Source: Aristolochia californica (taxonomy: Eukaryota; Streptophyta; Magnoliopsida; Piperales; Aristolochiaceae). From it: a DNA stretch of 64,000 nucleotides. The notes below the pieces were generated by a model. It saw nothing but the letters and a program-made list of their open reading frames with translations. It did no database searches and had not been told where the DNA came from. The DNA is taken from NCBI GenBank assembly GCA_029961685.1, contig JARWKL010000008.1:22415981-22479980 (forward strand). The letters run 5' to 3'. A program made the position numbers and the translations under genes. Within the stretch, counting starts at the first letter, position 1, and each line of letters begins with the position of its first letter. Shown here one piece after another: positions 37,801 through 51,958 of the stretch.

Positions 37801-38379
37801 TTTCATTTTGTTATGCCTTATATCTTTTTTGTTTACGAAAAAAATGGGAGAGTGCGTTTTGGATCTGAAAAAAAATTTGAACATCCAAAATGGAAATGCA
37901 CAAATGCTGAGATTGATAATTCCAAAAAGTATCTGTGATTTTTAAGGATAGGAAAAAAGTGGGTTGTTTTGCTCTTGTAAATATCCAACCACTTGAGAAT
38001 TTGATTTTTTCTACTGTTTGAAATTTATGGATCAGTAGGTCACTTGCATCCTCAACATGTTTCTGGCGCATATCCACCACATTTAAAGCATGTTAGGATC
38101 AATTAGAAGTCCCTTTCCTAAAAAATTCCACCAAGTTCATTATTAGGGGTTGTACTAGTGGAATTTAACAAACATGGATAATAAAACATTGGAGTTCATT
38201 TTAGTGTGTGAAATAATTTTCTTCACTTACATTTATTATATAGTGTTCAAATTTTTTCGCATACATGAACTCTAAAATTTTCATTTTGTTATGCCTTTTA
38301 TCTTTTTTTTTACGAGAAAAATGGGAGAGAGAGTGTTGGATCTGAAAAAAAAATTGAACATCCAAAATGGAAATGCACA

Positions 38380-38580
38380 AATGCTGAGAGAGATATTTTG
38401 AAAAAGTATCAGTGATTTTTAGGGATAGGAAAAAACTAGGTTGTTTGGCTCTGATAAATATCCAACCACTTGCAAATTTGACTTTTTCTACTCCTTGAAA
38501 GTTTTTGATCATTAGGTCACTTGTATCCTCAACATGCTTTTTGCATTAACATCCACCACATTTATAGCATGTTAGGATCA
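38380..38580. repeat. Marker monomer variant (agagatatttt ... gcattaacatcc), first of five
   Basis: The combination agagatattttgaaaaagta, tatcagtgattttt, aaaaaactaggttgtttgg, gaatttgactttttctac, acttgtatcctcaac and gcattaacatcc, followed by tatagcatg, is found here and again at about 47,936, 51,776, 53,696 and 58,496. The spacings are about 9,548, 3,840, 1,920 and 4,800 bp, close to 20, 8, 4 and 10 monomers. The variant loses the GCATGC core, which reads gcattaac or gcactaac instead. Confidence 0.85.
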
Positions 38581-39639
38581 GTTAGAAGTCCCTTTCCTAT
38601 AAAATTCCACCAAGCTTATTATTAGGGGTTGTACAACTGGAATTTCCAAAACATGGATAACAAAACCTTGGAGTTCATTTTTAGTGCGTGAAATAATTTT
38701 CTTCACTTACATTTATGATATAGTTTTCAAATTTTTTTTGCGTACACGAACTCTAAAAGTTTCATTTTGTTATGCCTTATATCTTTTTTGTGTAGGAAAA
38801 AAATGGGAGAGTGAGTTTGGGATCTGAAAAAAAAATTTGAACATCCAAATGGAAATGCACAAATGCTGAGCGAGATAATTTCAAAAAGTATCTGTGATTT
38901 TTAAGGATACGCGAAAAGTGGATTGTTTCGCTCTCATAAATAGCCAACCACTAGAGAATTTGTTTTTTTCTACTCCTTGAAATTTTTTGATCGTTAGGTC
39001 ACTTGCATCCTCGACATGTTTCTGGCATGCATATCCACCACATTTAAAGCATGTTAGGATAAGTTAGAAGTCCCTTTCCTATAAAATTCCACCAAGCTCA
39101 TTATTAGGGGTTGTACTAGTGGAATTTAACAAACATGGATAATAAAACATTGGAGTTCATTTTTAGTGCGTGAAATAATTTTCTTCACTTACATTTATTA
39201 TATAGTTTTCAAAATCTTTTGCATACATGAACTCTAAAATTTTCATTTTTTTATGCCTAATATCTTTTTTGTTTACGAGAAAAATGGGAGAGTGCGTTTT
39301 GGATCTAAAAAAAAATTTTAACATCCAAAATAGAAACGCACAAATGCTGAGAGAAATAATTCAAAAACGTATTTGTGATTTTTTAGGATAGGGAAAAAGT
39401 GGGTTGTTTGGCTCTAGTAAATATGCAACCACTAGACAATTTGATTTTTTCTACTCCTTGAAAAATTTGGATCATTAGGTCACTTGCATCCTGAACATGT
39501 TTCTGGCATGCACATTCACCACATTTAAAGCATGTTAGGATCAGTTAGAAGTCCCATTCCTATAAAATTCCACCAAGCTTACTATTAGGGGTTGTACTAC
39601 TAGAATTTCCCAAACATGGACAACAAAACCTTGGAGTTC

Positions 39640-39660
39640 ATTTTTAGAGTGTTCACTTAC
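39640..39660. repeat. Shared deletion of about 14 bp, fourth occurrence
   Basis: The sequence reads tttttagagtgttcacttac. The monomer 39538-40002 is 465 bp. Flanking variants differ from the copies at 30.6, 32.9 and 34.4 kb, so this may be an independent event or an older relative. Confidence 0.75.
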
Positions 39661-40624
39661 ATTTATTATAGTTTTCAAATTTTTTGCATACACGAACTCT
39701 AAATATTTCATTTTTTTATGCCTCGTATCTTTTTTGTTTACAAGAAAAATGGGAGAGTGAGTTTTGGAAATGAAAAACCATTTGAACATCCAAAATGGAA
39801 ATGCACAAATGCAGAGAGAGATAATTCCAAAAAGTATCCGTGATTTTTAAGGATAGGCAAAAAGTGGGTTGTTTGGCTCTGGTAAATATCCAACCACTTG
39901 AGTATTTGATTTTTTCTACTCCTTGAAATTTTTGGATCATTAGGGCACTTGAATCCTCAACATGTTTCTGGCATGCATATCCACTACATTTAAAGCATGC
40001 TAGGATCAGTTAGAAGTCCCTTTCCTAAAAAATTCCACCAAACTTATTATTGGGGTTGTACTAGTGGAATTTCCCAAACATGGATAACAAAACCTTGGAG
40101 TTCATTTTTAGTGTGTGAAATAATTTTCTTCCCTTACATTTACTATATAGTTTTCAAAATTTTTTGCATACATGAACTCTAAAATTTTCATTTTTTTATG
40201 CCTTATATCTTTTTTGTTTACGAGAAAAATGGGAGAGTGAGATTTGGATTTGAAAAAAAATTTGAACATCCAAAATGGAAATGCACAAATGTTGAGTGAG
40301 ATAATTTCAAAAAGTATGTGTGATTTTTAAGGATAGGAAAAAAGTGGGTTGTTTGGCTCCGGTAAATATCCAACCACTTGAGAATTTGATTTTTTCTACT
40401 CCTTGAAATTTTTTGATCAATAGGTCACTTGCATCCTCAACATGTTTCTGGCATGCATATCCACCCCATTAAAAGCATGCTAGGATCAGTTAGAAGTCCC
40501 TTTCCTAAAAAATTCCACCAAGCTTATTATTAGGGGTTGTACTAGTGGAATTTCCCAAACATGGATAACAAAACCTTTGAGTTCATTTTTAGTTCTTGCA
40601 ATAATTTTCTTCACTTACATTTTT

Positions 40625-40655
40625 GAAATAGTTTTCCAATTTTTTTGCCTTATAT
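40625..40655. repeat. Deletion of about 34 bp in a family B monomer
   Basis: The sequence reads ccaatttttttgccttatat: the catacatgaactctaaaatt segment and the following tttcattttgttat are missing. The loss fits slippage between two ttttg or ttatgcc-like contexts. The spacing 40483-40929 is 446 bp. Confidence 0.87.
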
Positions 40656-42359
40656 CTTTTCTGTTTACGAGAATAATGGGAGAGAGAGTTTTGGATCTGA
40701 AAAAAATTTGAACATCCAAAATGGAAATGCACAAATGCTAAGAGAGATAATTCCAAAAGGTATCTGTGATTTTTAAGGATAGGAAAAAAGTGGGTTGTTT
40801 TGCACTGGTAAATATCCAACCACTTGAGAATTTTATTTTTTCTACACTTTGAAATTTTTGGATCATTAGGTCACTTGCATCCTCAACATGTTTCTGGCAT
40901 GCATATCCACCATATTTAAAGCATGTTAGGATCAGTTAGAAGTCCCTTTAAATAAATTTCACCAAGCTTATGATTAGGGGTCGAACTAGTAGAATTTAAC
41001 AAACATGGATAACAAAACCTTTGAGTTCATTTTTAGCACATGAAATAATTTTCTTCACTTACATTTATTATATAGTTTTCAAATTTTTTGCATACATGAA
41101 CTCGTAAATTTTCATTTTGTTATGCCTTATATCTTTTTTGTTTACGAGAAAAATGGGAGAGTGAGTTTTGGATCTGAAATAATATTTATTCATCCAAAAT
41201 GGAAATGCTCAAATGCTGAGAGAGATAATTCCAAAAAGTATATGTGATTTTTAAGGATAGGAAAAAAGTGGGTTGTTTGGCTCTGGTAAATATCCAACCA
41301 CTTGAGAATTTGATTTTTTCTACTGCTTGAAATTTTTGGATCATTAGGTCACTTACATCCTCAACATGTTTCTGGCATGCATATCCACCACATTTAAAGC
41401 ATGTTAGGATCAGTTAGAAGTCCCTTTTCCTATAAAATTCCACCAAGCTTATTATTAGGGGTTGTACTAGTGGAATATAACAAACATGGACAACAAAACC
41501 TTGGAGTTCATTTTTAGTGCGTGAAATAATTTTCTTCACATACATTTATGATATAGTTTTCAAATTTTTTTGCATACTTGAACTCTAATATTTTCATTTT
41601 GTAATGGCTTATATCTTTTTTGGTTACAAAAAAAATGGGTGAGAGAGTTTTGGATCTAAAAAAAATTTGAACATCCAAAATGGAAATGCACAAATGCAGA
41701 GAGAGATGGTTCCAAAAAGTATCTGTGATTTTTAAGGATAGGCAAAAAGTGGGGGTATTGGCTCTGGTAAATATCCAACCACTTCAGAATTTGATTTTTT
41801 CTACTCCTTGAAATTTTTGGATCATTAGGTCACTTGCACCCTCAACTTGTTTTCGCATGCATATCCCCCACATTTAAAGCATGTTAGGATTAGTTAGAAG
41901 TCCATTTCCTATAAAATTCCACCAAGCTTATTATTAGGGGTTGTACTAGTGGAATTTCCCAAACATGGATAACAAAATTTGGAGTTCATTTTTAGTGCGT
42001 GAAATTATTTTCTTCACTTACATTTATTATTTTTTTCAAATTTTTTTGCATACATGAACTCTTAAATTTTCATTTTGTTATGCCTTATATTCTTTTTTTG
42101 GACGAGAAAAATGGAAGAGAGAGTTTTGGATCTGAAAAAAAATTTGAACACCCAAAATGGAAATGCACTAAAGCTAAGAGAGATAATTCCAAAAAGTATA
42201 TGTGATTTTTAGGGATAGGAAAAAAGTGGGTTGTTTGGCTTCGGTAAATATCCAACCACTTGAGAATTTGATTTTTTCTTCTCCTTCAAATTTTTGGATT
42301 ATTAGGCCACTTGCATCCTCAACATGTTTTTGGCATGCATATCCCCCACATTTAAAGCA

Positions 42360-42840
42360 TGTTAGGATTCGTTAGAAGTCCATTTCCTATAAAATTCCAC
42401 CAAGCTTATTATTAGGGGTTGTACTAGTGGAATTTCCCAAACATGGATAACAAAACTTTGGAGTTCATTTTTAGTGCGTGAAATTATTTTTTTCACTTAC
42501 ATTTATTATAGTTTTCAAATTTTTTTGCATTCATGAACTCTGAAATTTTCATTTTGTTGTGCCATATATCCTTTTTGTTTACGAGAAAATGGGAGTGAGA
42601 GTTTTAGATCTCAAAAGAAATTTGAACATCCAAAAAGGAAATGCACTAATGCTTAGAGAGATAATTCCAAAAAGTATATGTGATTTTTAGGGATAGGAAA
42701 AAAGTGGGTTGTTTGGCATCGGTAAATATCCAACCACTTGAGAATTTGATTTTTTCTACTCGAAATTTTTTGATCATTAGGTCACTTGCATCCTCAACAT
42801 TTTTTTGGCATGCATATCCACCACATTTAAAGCATGCTAG
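42360..42840. repeat. Adjacent near-identical monomer pair, left member
   Basis: Positions 42600-42720 and 43080-43200, exactly 480 bp apart, match almost base for base and share marks rare elsewhere: gatctcaaaagaaatttg, ccaaaaaggaaatgcacta, atgcttagagag and gtatatgtgatttttaggg. A third, slightly diverged relative is at about 46446-46520. This is a single-monomer duplication, in contrast with the multi-monomer units around it. Confidence 0.8.
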
Positions 42841-43320
42841 GATCAGATAGAAGTCCATTTCCTATAAAATTCCACCGAGCTTATTTTTAGGGGTTGTACT
42901 AGTGGAATTTGCCAAACATGGATAATAAAACTTTGGAGTTCATTTTTAGTGCGTGAAATTATTTTTTTCACATACATTTATTATAGTTTTCATATTTTTT
43001 TGCATACATGAACTCTGAAATTTTCATTTTGTTGTAACTTATATCCTTTTTGTTTACGAGAAAAATTGGAGAGAGAGTTTTGGATCTCAAAAGAAATTTG
43101 AACATCCAAAAAGGAAATGCACTAATGCTTAGAGAGATAATTCCAAAAAGTATATGTGATTTTTAGGGATAGGAAAAAAGTGGGTTGTTTGGCGTCGGTA
43201 AATATCCAACCACATGAGAATTTTATTTTTTCTACTCCTTGAAATTTTTTGATCATTAGGTCACTTGCATCCTCAACATTTTTCTGGCATGCATATCCAC
43301 CACATTTAAAGCATGCTAGG
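42841..43320. repeat. Adjacent near-identical monomer pair, right member
   Basis: Partner of 42360-42840. It differs by a few bases (for example ggcgtcgg versus ggcatcgg) and then changes to ccaaaaaaattccacc near 43340, where the similarity to the left member ends. Confidence 0.78.
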
Positions 43321-43769
43321 ATCAGTTAGAAGTCCCTTTCCAAAAAAATTCCACCAAGCTTATTATTAGGGGTTGTACGAGTGGAATTTCCCAAACATGG
43401 ATAACAAAACCTTGGAGTTCATTTTTAGTGCGTGAAATAATTTTCTTCACTTACATTTATTATATACCTTTCAATTTTTTTTGCATATATGAACTCTAAA
43501 ATTTTCATTTTGTTATCCCTTATATCTTTTTTGTTTTGAAGAAAAATGGGAGAGAAAGTTTTGGATCTGAAAAAAAATTTGAACATCCAAAATGGAAATG
43601 CACAAATGCTCAGAGAGATAATTCCAAAAAGTATATGTGATTTTTAAGGATAGGCAAAAAGTGGGTTTGTTTGGCTCTGGTAAATATCCAACCACTTGAG
43701 AATTTGATTTTTTCTACTCCTTGAAATTTTTAGCTCATTAGGTCACTTGCATCCTCAACAGGCTTTTGG

Positions 43770-44260
43770 CATGCATATCCACCACATTTAAAGCTTATTA
43801 GGATCAGTAAGAAGTCCCTTTTCCTATAAAATTCCACCAAGCTTATTATTAGGGGTGGTATTAGTGGAACTTAACAAACGAGGACAACAAAACCTTGTAG
43901 TTCATATTTAGTCCGTTCAATAATTTTCGTCTCTTACATTTATGATATAGTTTTCAAATTTTTTTGCATACACGAACTCTAAAATTTTCATTTTGTTATG
44001 CCTTATATCTTTTTTATTTACGAGAAAAATGGGAGAGGGAGTTTCGGATCTGAAAAAAAATTTGAACATCCAAAATGGTAATGCACAAATTGTAAGAGAG
44101 ATAATTCCAAAAAATATCTGTGATTTTTAGGGATAGGCAAAAAGTGGGTTGTTTGGCTTCGGTAAATATCCAACCACTTGAGAATTTGATTTTTTCTACT
44201 CCTCGAAATTTTTTGAGCATTAGGTCACTTGCATCCTCAACATTTTTCTGGCAAGCTTAT
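43770..44260. repeat. Divergent monomer copied six monomers away, copy 1
   Basis: A distinctive monomer with aaagcttattaggatcagta, attagtggaacttaacaaac, gaggacaacaaaacc, tagttcatatttagtccg and ttttcgtctcttac. All marks recur at 46,650-47,150 with an offset of about 2,881 bp (landmarks 43801 and 46682). The marks are absent from other copies in the window, so the two come from one recent ancestor. Confidence 0.85.
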
Positions 44261-46649
44261 CCACCACATTTAAATCATGCTAGGATAAGTTAGAAGTTCC
44301 TTTCCTACAAAATTCCACCAAGCTTATTATTAGTGGTTGTACTAGTGGAATTTCCCAAACATGGATAACAAAACCTTGAAGTTAATTTTTAGTGCGTGAA
44401 ATAATTTTCTTCACTTACATTAATTATATAGTTTTCAAAATTTTTTGCATACATGAACTATAAAATTTTCATTTTGTTACGCCTTAAATCTTTTTTGTTA
44501 ACGAGAAAAATGTGAGAGAGATTTTTGGATCTGAAAAAAATTTGAACATAAGAAATAGAAATGCTCAAATGCTGAGAGAGATAATTCCAAAAAGTATCTG
44601 TGATTTTTAAGGATAGGCAAAAAGTTGGTTGTATGGCTCGGGTAAATATCCAATCAGTTCAGAATTTAATTTTTTCTGCTCCTTGAAATTTTTGGATCAT
44701 TAAGTCACTTTTATCCTCAACATGTTTTTCGCATGCAGATCCACCACATTTAAAGGATGTTAGGATCAGTTAGAAGTCCGTTCCCTATTAAATTCCACCA
44801 AGCTTTGTATTAGGGGTTGTACTTGTGGAATTTCCCAAACATGGAGAACAAAACCTTGGAGTTCCTTTTTAGTGCGTGAAATAATTTTCTTCACTTACAT
44901 TTATTATATAGTTTTCAAAATTTTACGCATACATGAACTCTAAAATTTTTATTATGTTATGCCTTATATCTTTTTTCTTTACGAGAAAAATGGGAGAGAG
45001 AGTTTTGGATCTGAAAAAAAATTTGAACATCCAAAATGGAAAAGCACAAATTCTAAGAGAGATAATTCCAAAAATTATACGTGATTTTTAGGGATAGGCA
45101 AAAAGTGGGTTGTTTGGCTTCGGTAAATATCCAACCACTTGAGAATTTGATTTTTTCTACACCTTGAAATTTTTGGATCATAAGGTCACTTGCATCCTCA
45201 ACATTTTTCTGGCATGCATATCCACCACATTTAAAGCATGCTAGGATCTGTTAGAAGTCCCTTTCCCAAAAAATTCCACCAAGCTTATTATTAGGGGTTC
45301 TACTAGTGGAATTTCGTAAACATGGATAACGAAACCTTGGAGTTCATTTTTAGTGCGTGAAATAATTTTCTTCACTTACATTAATTATATAGTATTCAAA
45401 TTTTTTGGCATACTCGAACTCTAAAATTTTCATTTTGTATTGCCTTATATCTTTTTATTTACGAGAAAAATGGGAGAGAGAGGTTTGGATCTGAAAACAA
45501 ATTTGAACATCCAAAATGGAAATGCACAAATGCTGAGAGAGATAATTCCAAAAAGTATCTGTGATTTTTAAGGATAGGAAAAAAGTGGGTTGTTTGGCTT
45601 CGGTAAATATCCAACCACTTGAGAATTTGATTTTTTCTACTGCTTGAAATTTTTGGATCATTAGGCCACTTGCATCCTCAACTTGTTTCTGGCATGCATA
45701 TCCCCCACATTTAAAGCATGTTAGGATTCGTTAGAAGTCCATTTCCTATAAAATTCCACCAAGCTTATTATTAGGGGTTGTACTAGTGGAATTTCCCAAA
45801 CATGGATAAAAAAACTTTGGAGTTCTTTTTTAGTGCGTGAAATAATTTTCTTCACTTACATTTATTATATAGTTTTCAAAAATTTTTGCATACATGAACT
45901 CTAATATTTTCATTTTGTTGTGGCTTATATCTTTTTTGTTTAAAAGAAAAATGGGAGAGAGAGTTTTGGATCTAAAAAAAATTTGAACATCCAAAATGGA
46001 AATGCACAAATGCAGAGAGAGATAGTTCCAAAAAGTATCTGTGATTTTTAAGGATAAGCAAAAAGTGGGTTGTTTGGCTCTGGTAAATATCCAACCACTT
46101 CAGAATTTGATTTTTTCTACTCCTTGAAATTTTTGGATCATTAGGTCACTTGCTCCCTCAACATGTTTTTGGCATGCATATCCCCCACATTTAAAGCATG
46201 TTAGGATTTTAGAAGTCCATTTCCTATAAAATTCCACCAAGCTTATTATTAGGGGTTGTACTAGTGGAATTTCCTAAACATGGATAACAAAACTTTGGAG
46301 TTCATTTTTAGTGCGTGAAAATATTTTTTTAACTTACAATTATTATTATTTTCAAATTTTTTTGCATTCATGAACTCTGAAATTTTCATTTTGTTGTGCC
46401 TTATATCCTTTTTGTTTAGGAGAAAACTGGGAGAGGGAGTTTTGGATCTCAAAAGAAATTTGAACATCCAAAAAGGAAATGTACTAATGCTTAGAGAAAT
46501 AATTCCAAAAAGTACATGTGATTTTTAAGGATAGGCAAAAAGTGGGTTTTTTTGGCTCTGGTAAATATCCAACCACTTGAGAATTTGATTTTTTCTACTC
46601 CATGAAATTTTTAGCTCAATAGGTGACTTGCATCCTCAACAGGCGTCTG

Positions 46650-47150
46650 GCATGCATATCCACCACATTTAAAGCTTATTAGGATCAGTACGAAGTCCCT
46701 TTTCCTATAAAATTCCACCAAGCTTATTATTAGGGGTTGTATTAGTGGAACTTAACAAACGAGGACAACAAAACCTTGTAGTTCATATTTAGTCCGTTCA
46801 ATAATTTTCGTCTCTTACATTTATGATGTAGTTTTCAAATTTTTTTGCATACACGAACTCTAAAATTTTCATTTTGTTATGCCTTATATCTTTTTTATTT
46901 ACGAGAAAAATGGGAGAGGGTGTTTCGGATCTGAAAAAAAATTTGAACATCCAAAATGGTAATGCACAAATTGTAACAGAGATAATTCCAAAAAGTATCT
47001 GTGATTTTTAGGGAAAGGCAAAAAGTGGGTTGTTTGGCTTCGGTAAATATCCAACCACTTGAGAATTTGATTTTTTCTAGTCCTTGAAATTTTTTGATCA
47101 TTAGGTCACTTGCATCCTCAACATTTTTCAGGCATGCAAATCCACCACAT
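46650..47150. repeat. Divergent monomer copied six monomers away, copy 2
   Basis: Partner of 43770-44260. The following sequence (tcatcctcaacatttttc, tttaaatcatgctagg, ttattagtggttgtactag) also continues to match 44230-44350, so the duplicated tract spans more than one monomer. Confidence 0.85.
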
Positions 47151-49039
47151 TTAAATCATGCTAGGATCAGTTAGAAGTCCCTTTCCTATAAAATTCCACC
47201 AAGCTTATTATTAGTGGTTGTACTAGTGGAATTTCCTAAACATGGATAACAAAACCTTAAAGTTCATTTTTCGTGCATGAAATAATTTTCTTCACTTACA
47301 TTAATTATATAGTTTTCAAATTTTTTTGCATAGATGAACTCTAAAATTTCATTTTGTTATGCCTTACATCTTTTTTGTTAACGAGAAAAATGTGAGAGAG
47401 TTTTGGATCTGAAAAAAATTTCAACATCCAAAATGGAAATGCACAAATGCTGAGAGAGATAATTCCAAAAAGTATCTGTGATTTTTAAGGTTTGGCAAAA
47501 AGTGGGTTGTTTGGCTCTGGTTAATATCACACCACATGAGAATTTGATTTTTTCTACTACTTCAAATTTTTGGATAAATAGGTCACTTGCATCCTCAACA
47601 TGTTTCTTGCATGCATATCCACCACATTTAAATCATGTCAGGATCAGTTAGAAGTACCTTTCCTATAAAATTGCACCAAGCTTATTATTAGGGTTGTACT
47701 ATAGGAATTTCCCAAACATGGATAACAAAACCTTGGAGTTCATTTTTAGTGCGTGAAATAATTTACTTCACTTACATTTATTATATAGTTTTCAAATTTT
47801 TATGCATACAAGAACTCTAAAATTTTCATTTTGTTATGCCTTATATCTTTTTTTTTTTACGAGAAAAATGGGAGAGTGAGTGTTGGATCTGTAAAAAAAA
47901 TTGAACATCCAAAATGGAAATGCACAAATGCTGAGAGAGATATTTCGAAAAAGTATCAGTGATTTTTAAAGATAGGAAAAAACTAGGTTGTTTGGCTCTG
48001 ATAAATATCCAACCACTTGCGAATTTGACTTTTTCTACTGCTTGAAATTTTTTGATCATTAGGTCACTTGTATCCTCAACATGTTTTTTGCACTAACATC
48101 CACGACATTGATAGCATGTTAGGATCAGTTAGACGTCCCTTTCCTATAAAATTCCACCAAGCTTATTATTAGGGGTTCTACTAGTGGAATTTCCCAAACA
48201 TGGATAACAAAACCTTGGAGTTCATTTTTAGTGCGTGAAATAATTTTCTTCACTCACATTTATGATATAGTTTTCAAACTTTTTTGCATACTCAAACTCT
48301 AAAATTTTCATTTTGTTATGCCTTAAATCTTTTTATTTACGAGAAAAATGGGAGAGAGAGGTTTGGATCTGAAAAAAAATTTGAACATCCAAAATGGAAT
48401 TGCACAAATGCTGAGAGAGATAATTCCAAAAAGTATCTGTGATTTTTAAGGACAGGAAAAAAGGGGGTTGTTTGGCTCTGGTAAATATCCAACCATTTGA
48501 GAATTTGATTTTTTCTACTCCTTGAAATTTTTGGATCATTAGGTCACTTGCATCCTCAACATGTTTCTGGCATGCATATCCACCACATTTAAAGCATGTT
48601 AGGATTAGTTAGAAGTCCATTTCCTATAAAATTCCACAAAGCTTATTATTAGGGGCTGTACAAGTGGAATTTCCCAAACATGGATAACAAAACTTTGGAG
48701 TTCATTTTTAGTGCGCGAAATTATTTTCTTCACTTAGATTTATGATATAGTTATCAAATTTTTTTGCATACATGAACTCTAAAATTTTCATTTTGTTATG
48801 CCTTATATCTTTTTTTTTTTACAAGAAAAATAGGAGACTAAGTTTTTGATCTAAAAAAAAATTTGAACATCCAAAATGGAAATGTACAGATGTTGAGAGA
48901 GATAATTCCAAAAAGTATCTGTGATTTTTAAGGACTGGAAAAAAGGAGGTTGTTTGGCTCTGGTAAATATCCAACCATTTGAGAATTTGATTTTTTCTAC
49001 TCCTTGAAATTTTTGGATCATTAGGTCACTTGCATCCTC

Positions 49040-50430
49040 AACATGTTTTTGGCATGCATATCCACCACATTTAAATCATGTTAGGGTTAGTTAGATGTGG
49101 CTTTCCTTTAAAATTCCTTCAAGCATTATTATAGGGGTTGTACTAGTGGAATTTCCCAAACATGGATAACAAAACATTGGAGTTCATTTTTAGTGCTTGA
49201 AATATTTTTCTTCACTTACATTGATTATATTGTTTTCAAAATTTTTTGCATACATGAACTCTAAAATTTTCATTTTGTTATGCCTTTATCTTTTTTGTTT
49301 ACGAGAAAAAAGGGAGAGTGAGTTTTGGATCAGAAAAAAAATTTGAACATCCAAAATGGAAATGCACAAATCCTGAGAGAGATAATTCCAAAAAATATCT
49401 ATGATTTTTAAGGATAGGCAAAAATTGGGTTGTTTGGCTTTGGTAAATATTCAATCAGTTGAGAATTTTATTTTTTTTGCTCCTTGAAATTTTTGGATCA
49501 TTAGGTCACTTGCATCCTCAACATGTTTTTGGCATGCATAGCCACCACATTTAAAGGATGTTAGGATCAGTTAGAAGTCCCTTTCCTATAAAATTCCACA
49601 AAGCTTAGTATTAATGGTTGTACTAGTGGGATTTCCCAAACATGGATAACAAAACCTTGGAGTTCATTTTTAGTGCGTGAAATAATTCTTTGGACTTTCA
49701 TTTATTATATAGTTTTCAAATTTTATGCATGCATGAACTCTAAAATTTTCATTTTGTTATGCCTTATATCTTTTTTGTTTACGAGAAAAATGGGAGAGAA
49801 TTTTGGATTTGAAAAAAAATTCGAACATCCAAAATGGAAATGCACTAATTCTAAGAGAGATAATTCTAAAAGGTATATGTGATTTTTAGGGCTAGGCAAA
49901 AAGTGGGTTGTTCGGCTTCGGTAAATATCCAACCACTTGAGAATTTGATTTTTTCTACTCCTTGAAATTTTTGGACCATTAGGTCACTAACATCCTCAAC
50001 TTTTTTCTGGCTTGCATAACCACCATATTTAAAGCATGCAAGGATTAGTTAGAAGTCCCTTTCCTAAACAATTCCACCATGCTTATTATTAGGGGTTCTA
50101 CAAGTGGAATTTCCAAAACATGGATAACAAAACCTTGAAGTTCATTTTTAGTGCGTGAGATAATTTTCTTCACTTACATTAATTATATAGTTTTCAAATT
50201 TTTTTGCTTACATGAACACTAAAATTTTATTTTTTATGCCTTATATCTTTTTTGTAAACGAGAAAAATGGAATGAGAGTTTTGGAAATGAAAAAAATTTG
50301 AACATCCAAAATGGAAAAGCACAAATGCTAAGTGAGATAATTCCAAAAAGTAACTTTGATTTTTAAGGATAGGCAAAAAGTGGTTTTGTTTGGCTCTGGT
50401 AAATATCCAACCACTTGAGAATTTGATTTT
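49040..50430. repeat. Block copied 27 monomers away, left copy
   Basis: Landmarks 49084, 49564, 50042 and 50520 match 62043, 62523, 63001 and 63479 with an exact 12,959 bp offset. Shared private marks are aaatcatgttagg, ctttcctttaaaattcc, caagcattattataggggt, tgattatattgttttca, tttaaaggatgttagg, aaagcttag(t/c)attaa or attagg, ttctaagagagataattct, agggctaggcaaaaagtgg, catgcaaggattagttag and tttgtaaacgag. The match breaks at about 50,430. Confidence 0.88.
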
Positions 50431-51958
50431 TTCTACTGCTTGAAATTTTTGGCTCATTAGGTCACTTGCATCCTCAACATGTTTTTGGCGTGCATATCCA
50501 CCACTTTTAAAGCTTGCTAGGATCAGTTAGATGTCCCTTTCCAATAAAATTCCACCAAGATTTTTATTAGGGGTTGTACTAGTGGAATTTCCCAAACATG
50601 GATAAAAAAGCCTTGGAGTTCATTTTTAGTTCGTGAAATAATTTTCTTTTCTTACATTTATTATATAGCTTTCAAATTTTTATGCATACATGAACTCTAA
50701 AAATTTCATTTTGTTATGCCTTATATCTTTTTTGTTTACAAGAAAAATGGGAGAGAGAGTTTTGGATATAAAAAAAATTTGAACATCCAAAATGGAAATG
50801 CTCAAATGCTGAGAGAGATAATTCGAAAAAGTATCTGTGATTTTTAAGGATAGGCAAAAAGTGGGTTGTATGGCTCTGGTAAATATCTAATCACTTCAGA
50901 ATTTAATTTTTTCTGCTCCTTGAAAATTTTTGATCATTAGGTCACTTGCATCCTCAACATTTTTCTCGCATGCATATCCACCACATTTAAACATTGCTAG
51001 GATCAGTTAGAAGTCCCTTTCCAAAAAAGTTACCCCAAGCTTATTATTAGGGGTTGTACTAGTGGAATTTCCCAAACATGGATAACAAAACCTTGGAGTT
51101 CATTTTTAGTGCGTGAAATAATTTTCTTCACTTACATTAACTATATAGTTTTCAAATTTGTTTGGATACATGAACTCTAAAATTTTCATTTTTTTATGCC
51201 TTATATATTATTTGTTTAGAAGAAAAATGGCAGTGTGAGTTTTGGATCTGAAAAAAAATTTAAACATCCAAAATGGAAATGAACAAATGCTACGAGAGAT
51301 AATTCCAAAAAGTATCTGTGATTTTTAAGGTTTGGCAAAAAGTGGGTTGTTTGGCTCTGGTAAATATCACACCACATGAGAATTTGATTTTTTCTACTGC
51401 TTGAAATTTTTGGATCAATAGGTCACTTGCATCCTCAACATGTTTCTGGCATGCATATCCACCACATTTAAAGCATGTCAGGATCAGTTAGAAGTACCTT
51501 TCCTATAAAATTGCACCAAGCTTATTATTAGGGTTGTACTATAGGAATTTCCCAAACATGGATAACAAAACCTTGGAGTTCATTTTTAGTGCGTGAAATA
51601 ATTTTCTTCACTTACATTTATTATATAGTTTTCTAATTTTTATGTAGACATGAACTCTAAAATTTTCAATTTGTTATGCCTTATATCTTTTTTTTATCAG
51701 AAAAATGGGAGAGTGAGTGTTGGATCTGTAAAAAAAATTGAACATCCAAAATGGAAATGCACAAATGCTGACAGAGATATTTTGAAAAAGTATCAGTGAT
51801 TTTTAAGGATAGGAAAAAACTAGGTTGTTTGGCTTTGGTAAATATCCAACCACTTGTGAATTTGACTTTTTATACTCCTTGAAATTTTTTGATCATTAGG
51901 TCACTTGTATCCTCAACATGTTTTTTGCATTAACATCCACCACATTGATAGCATGTTA

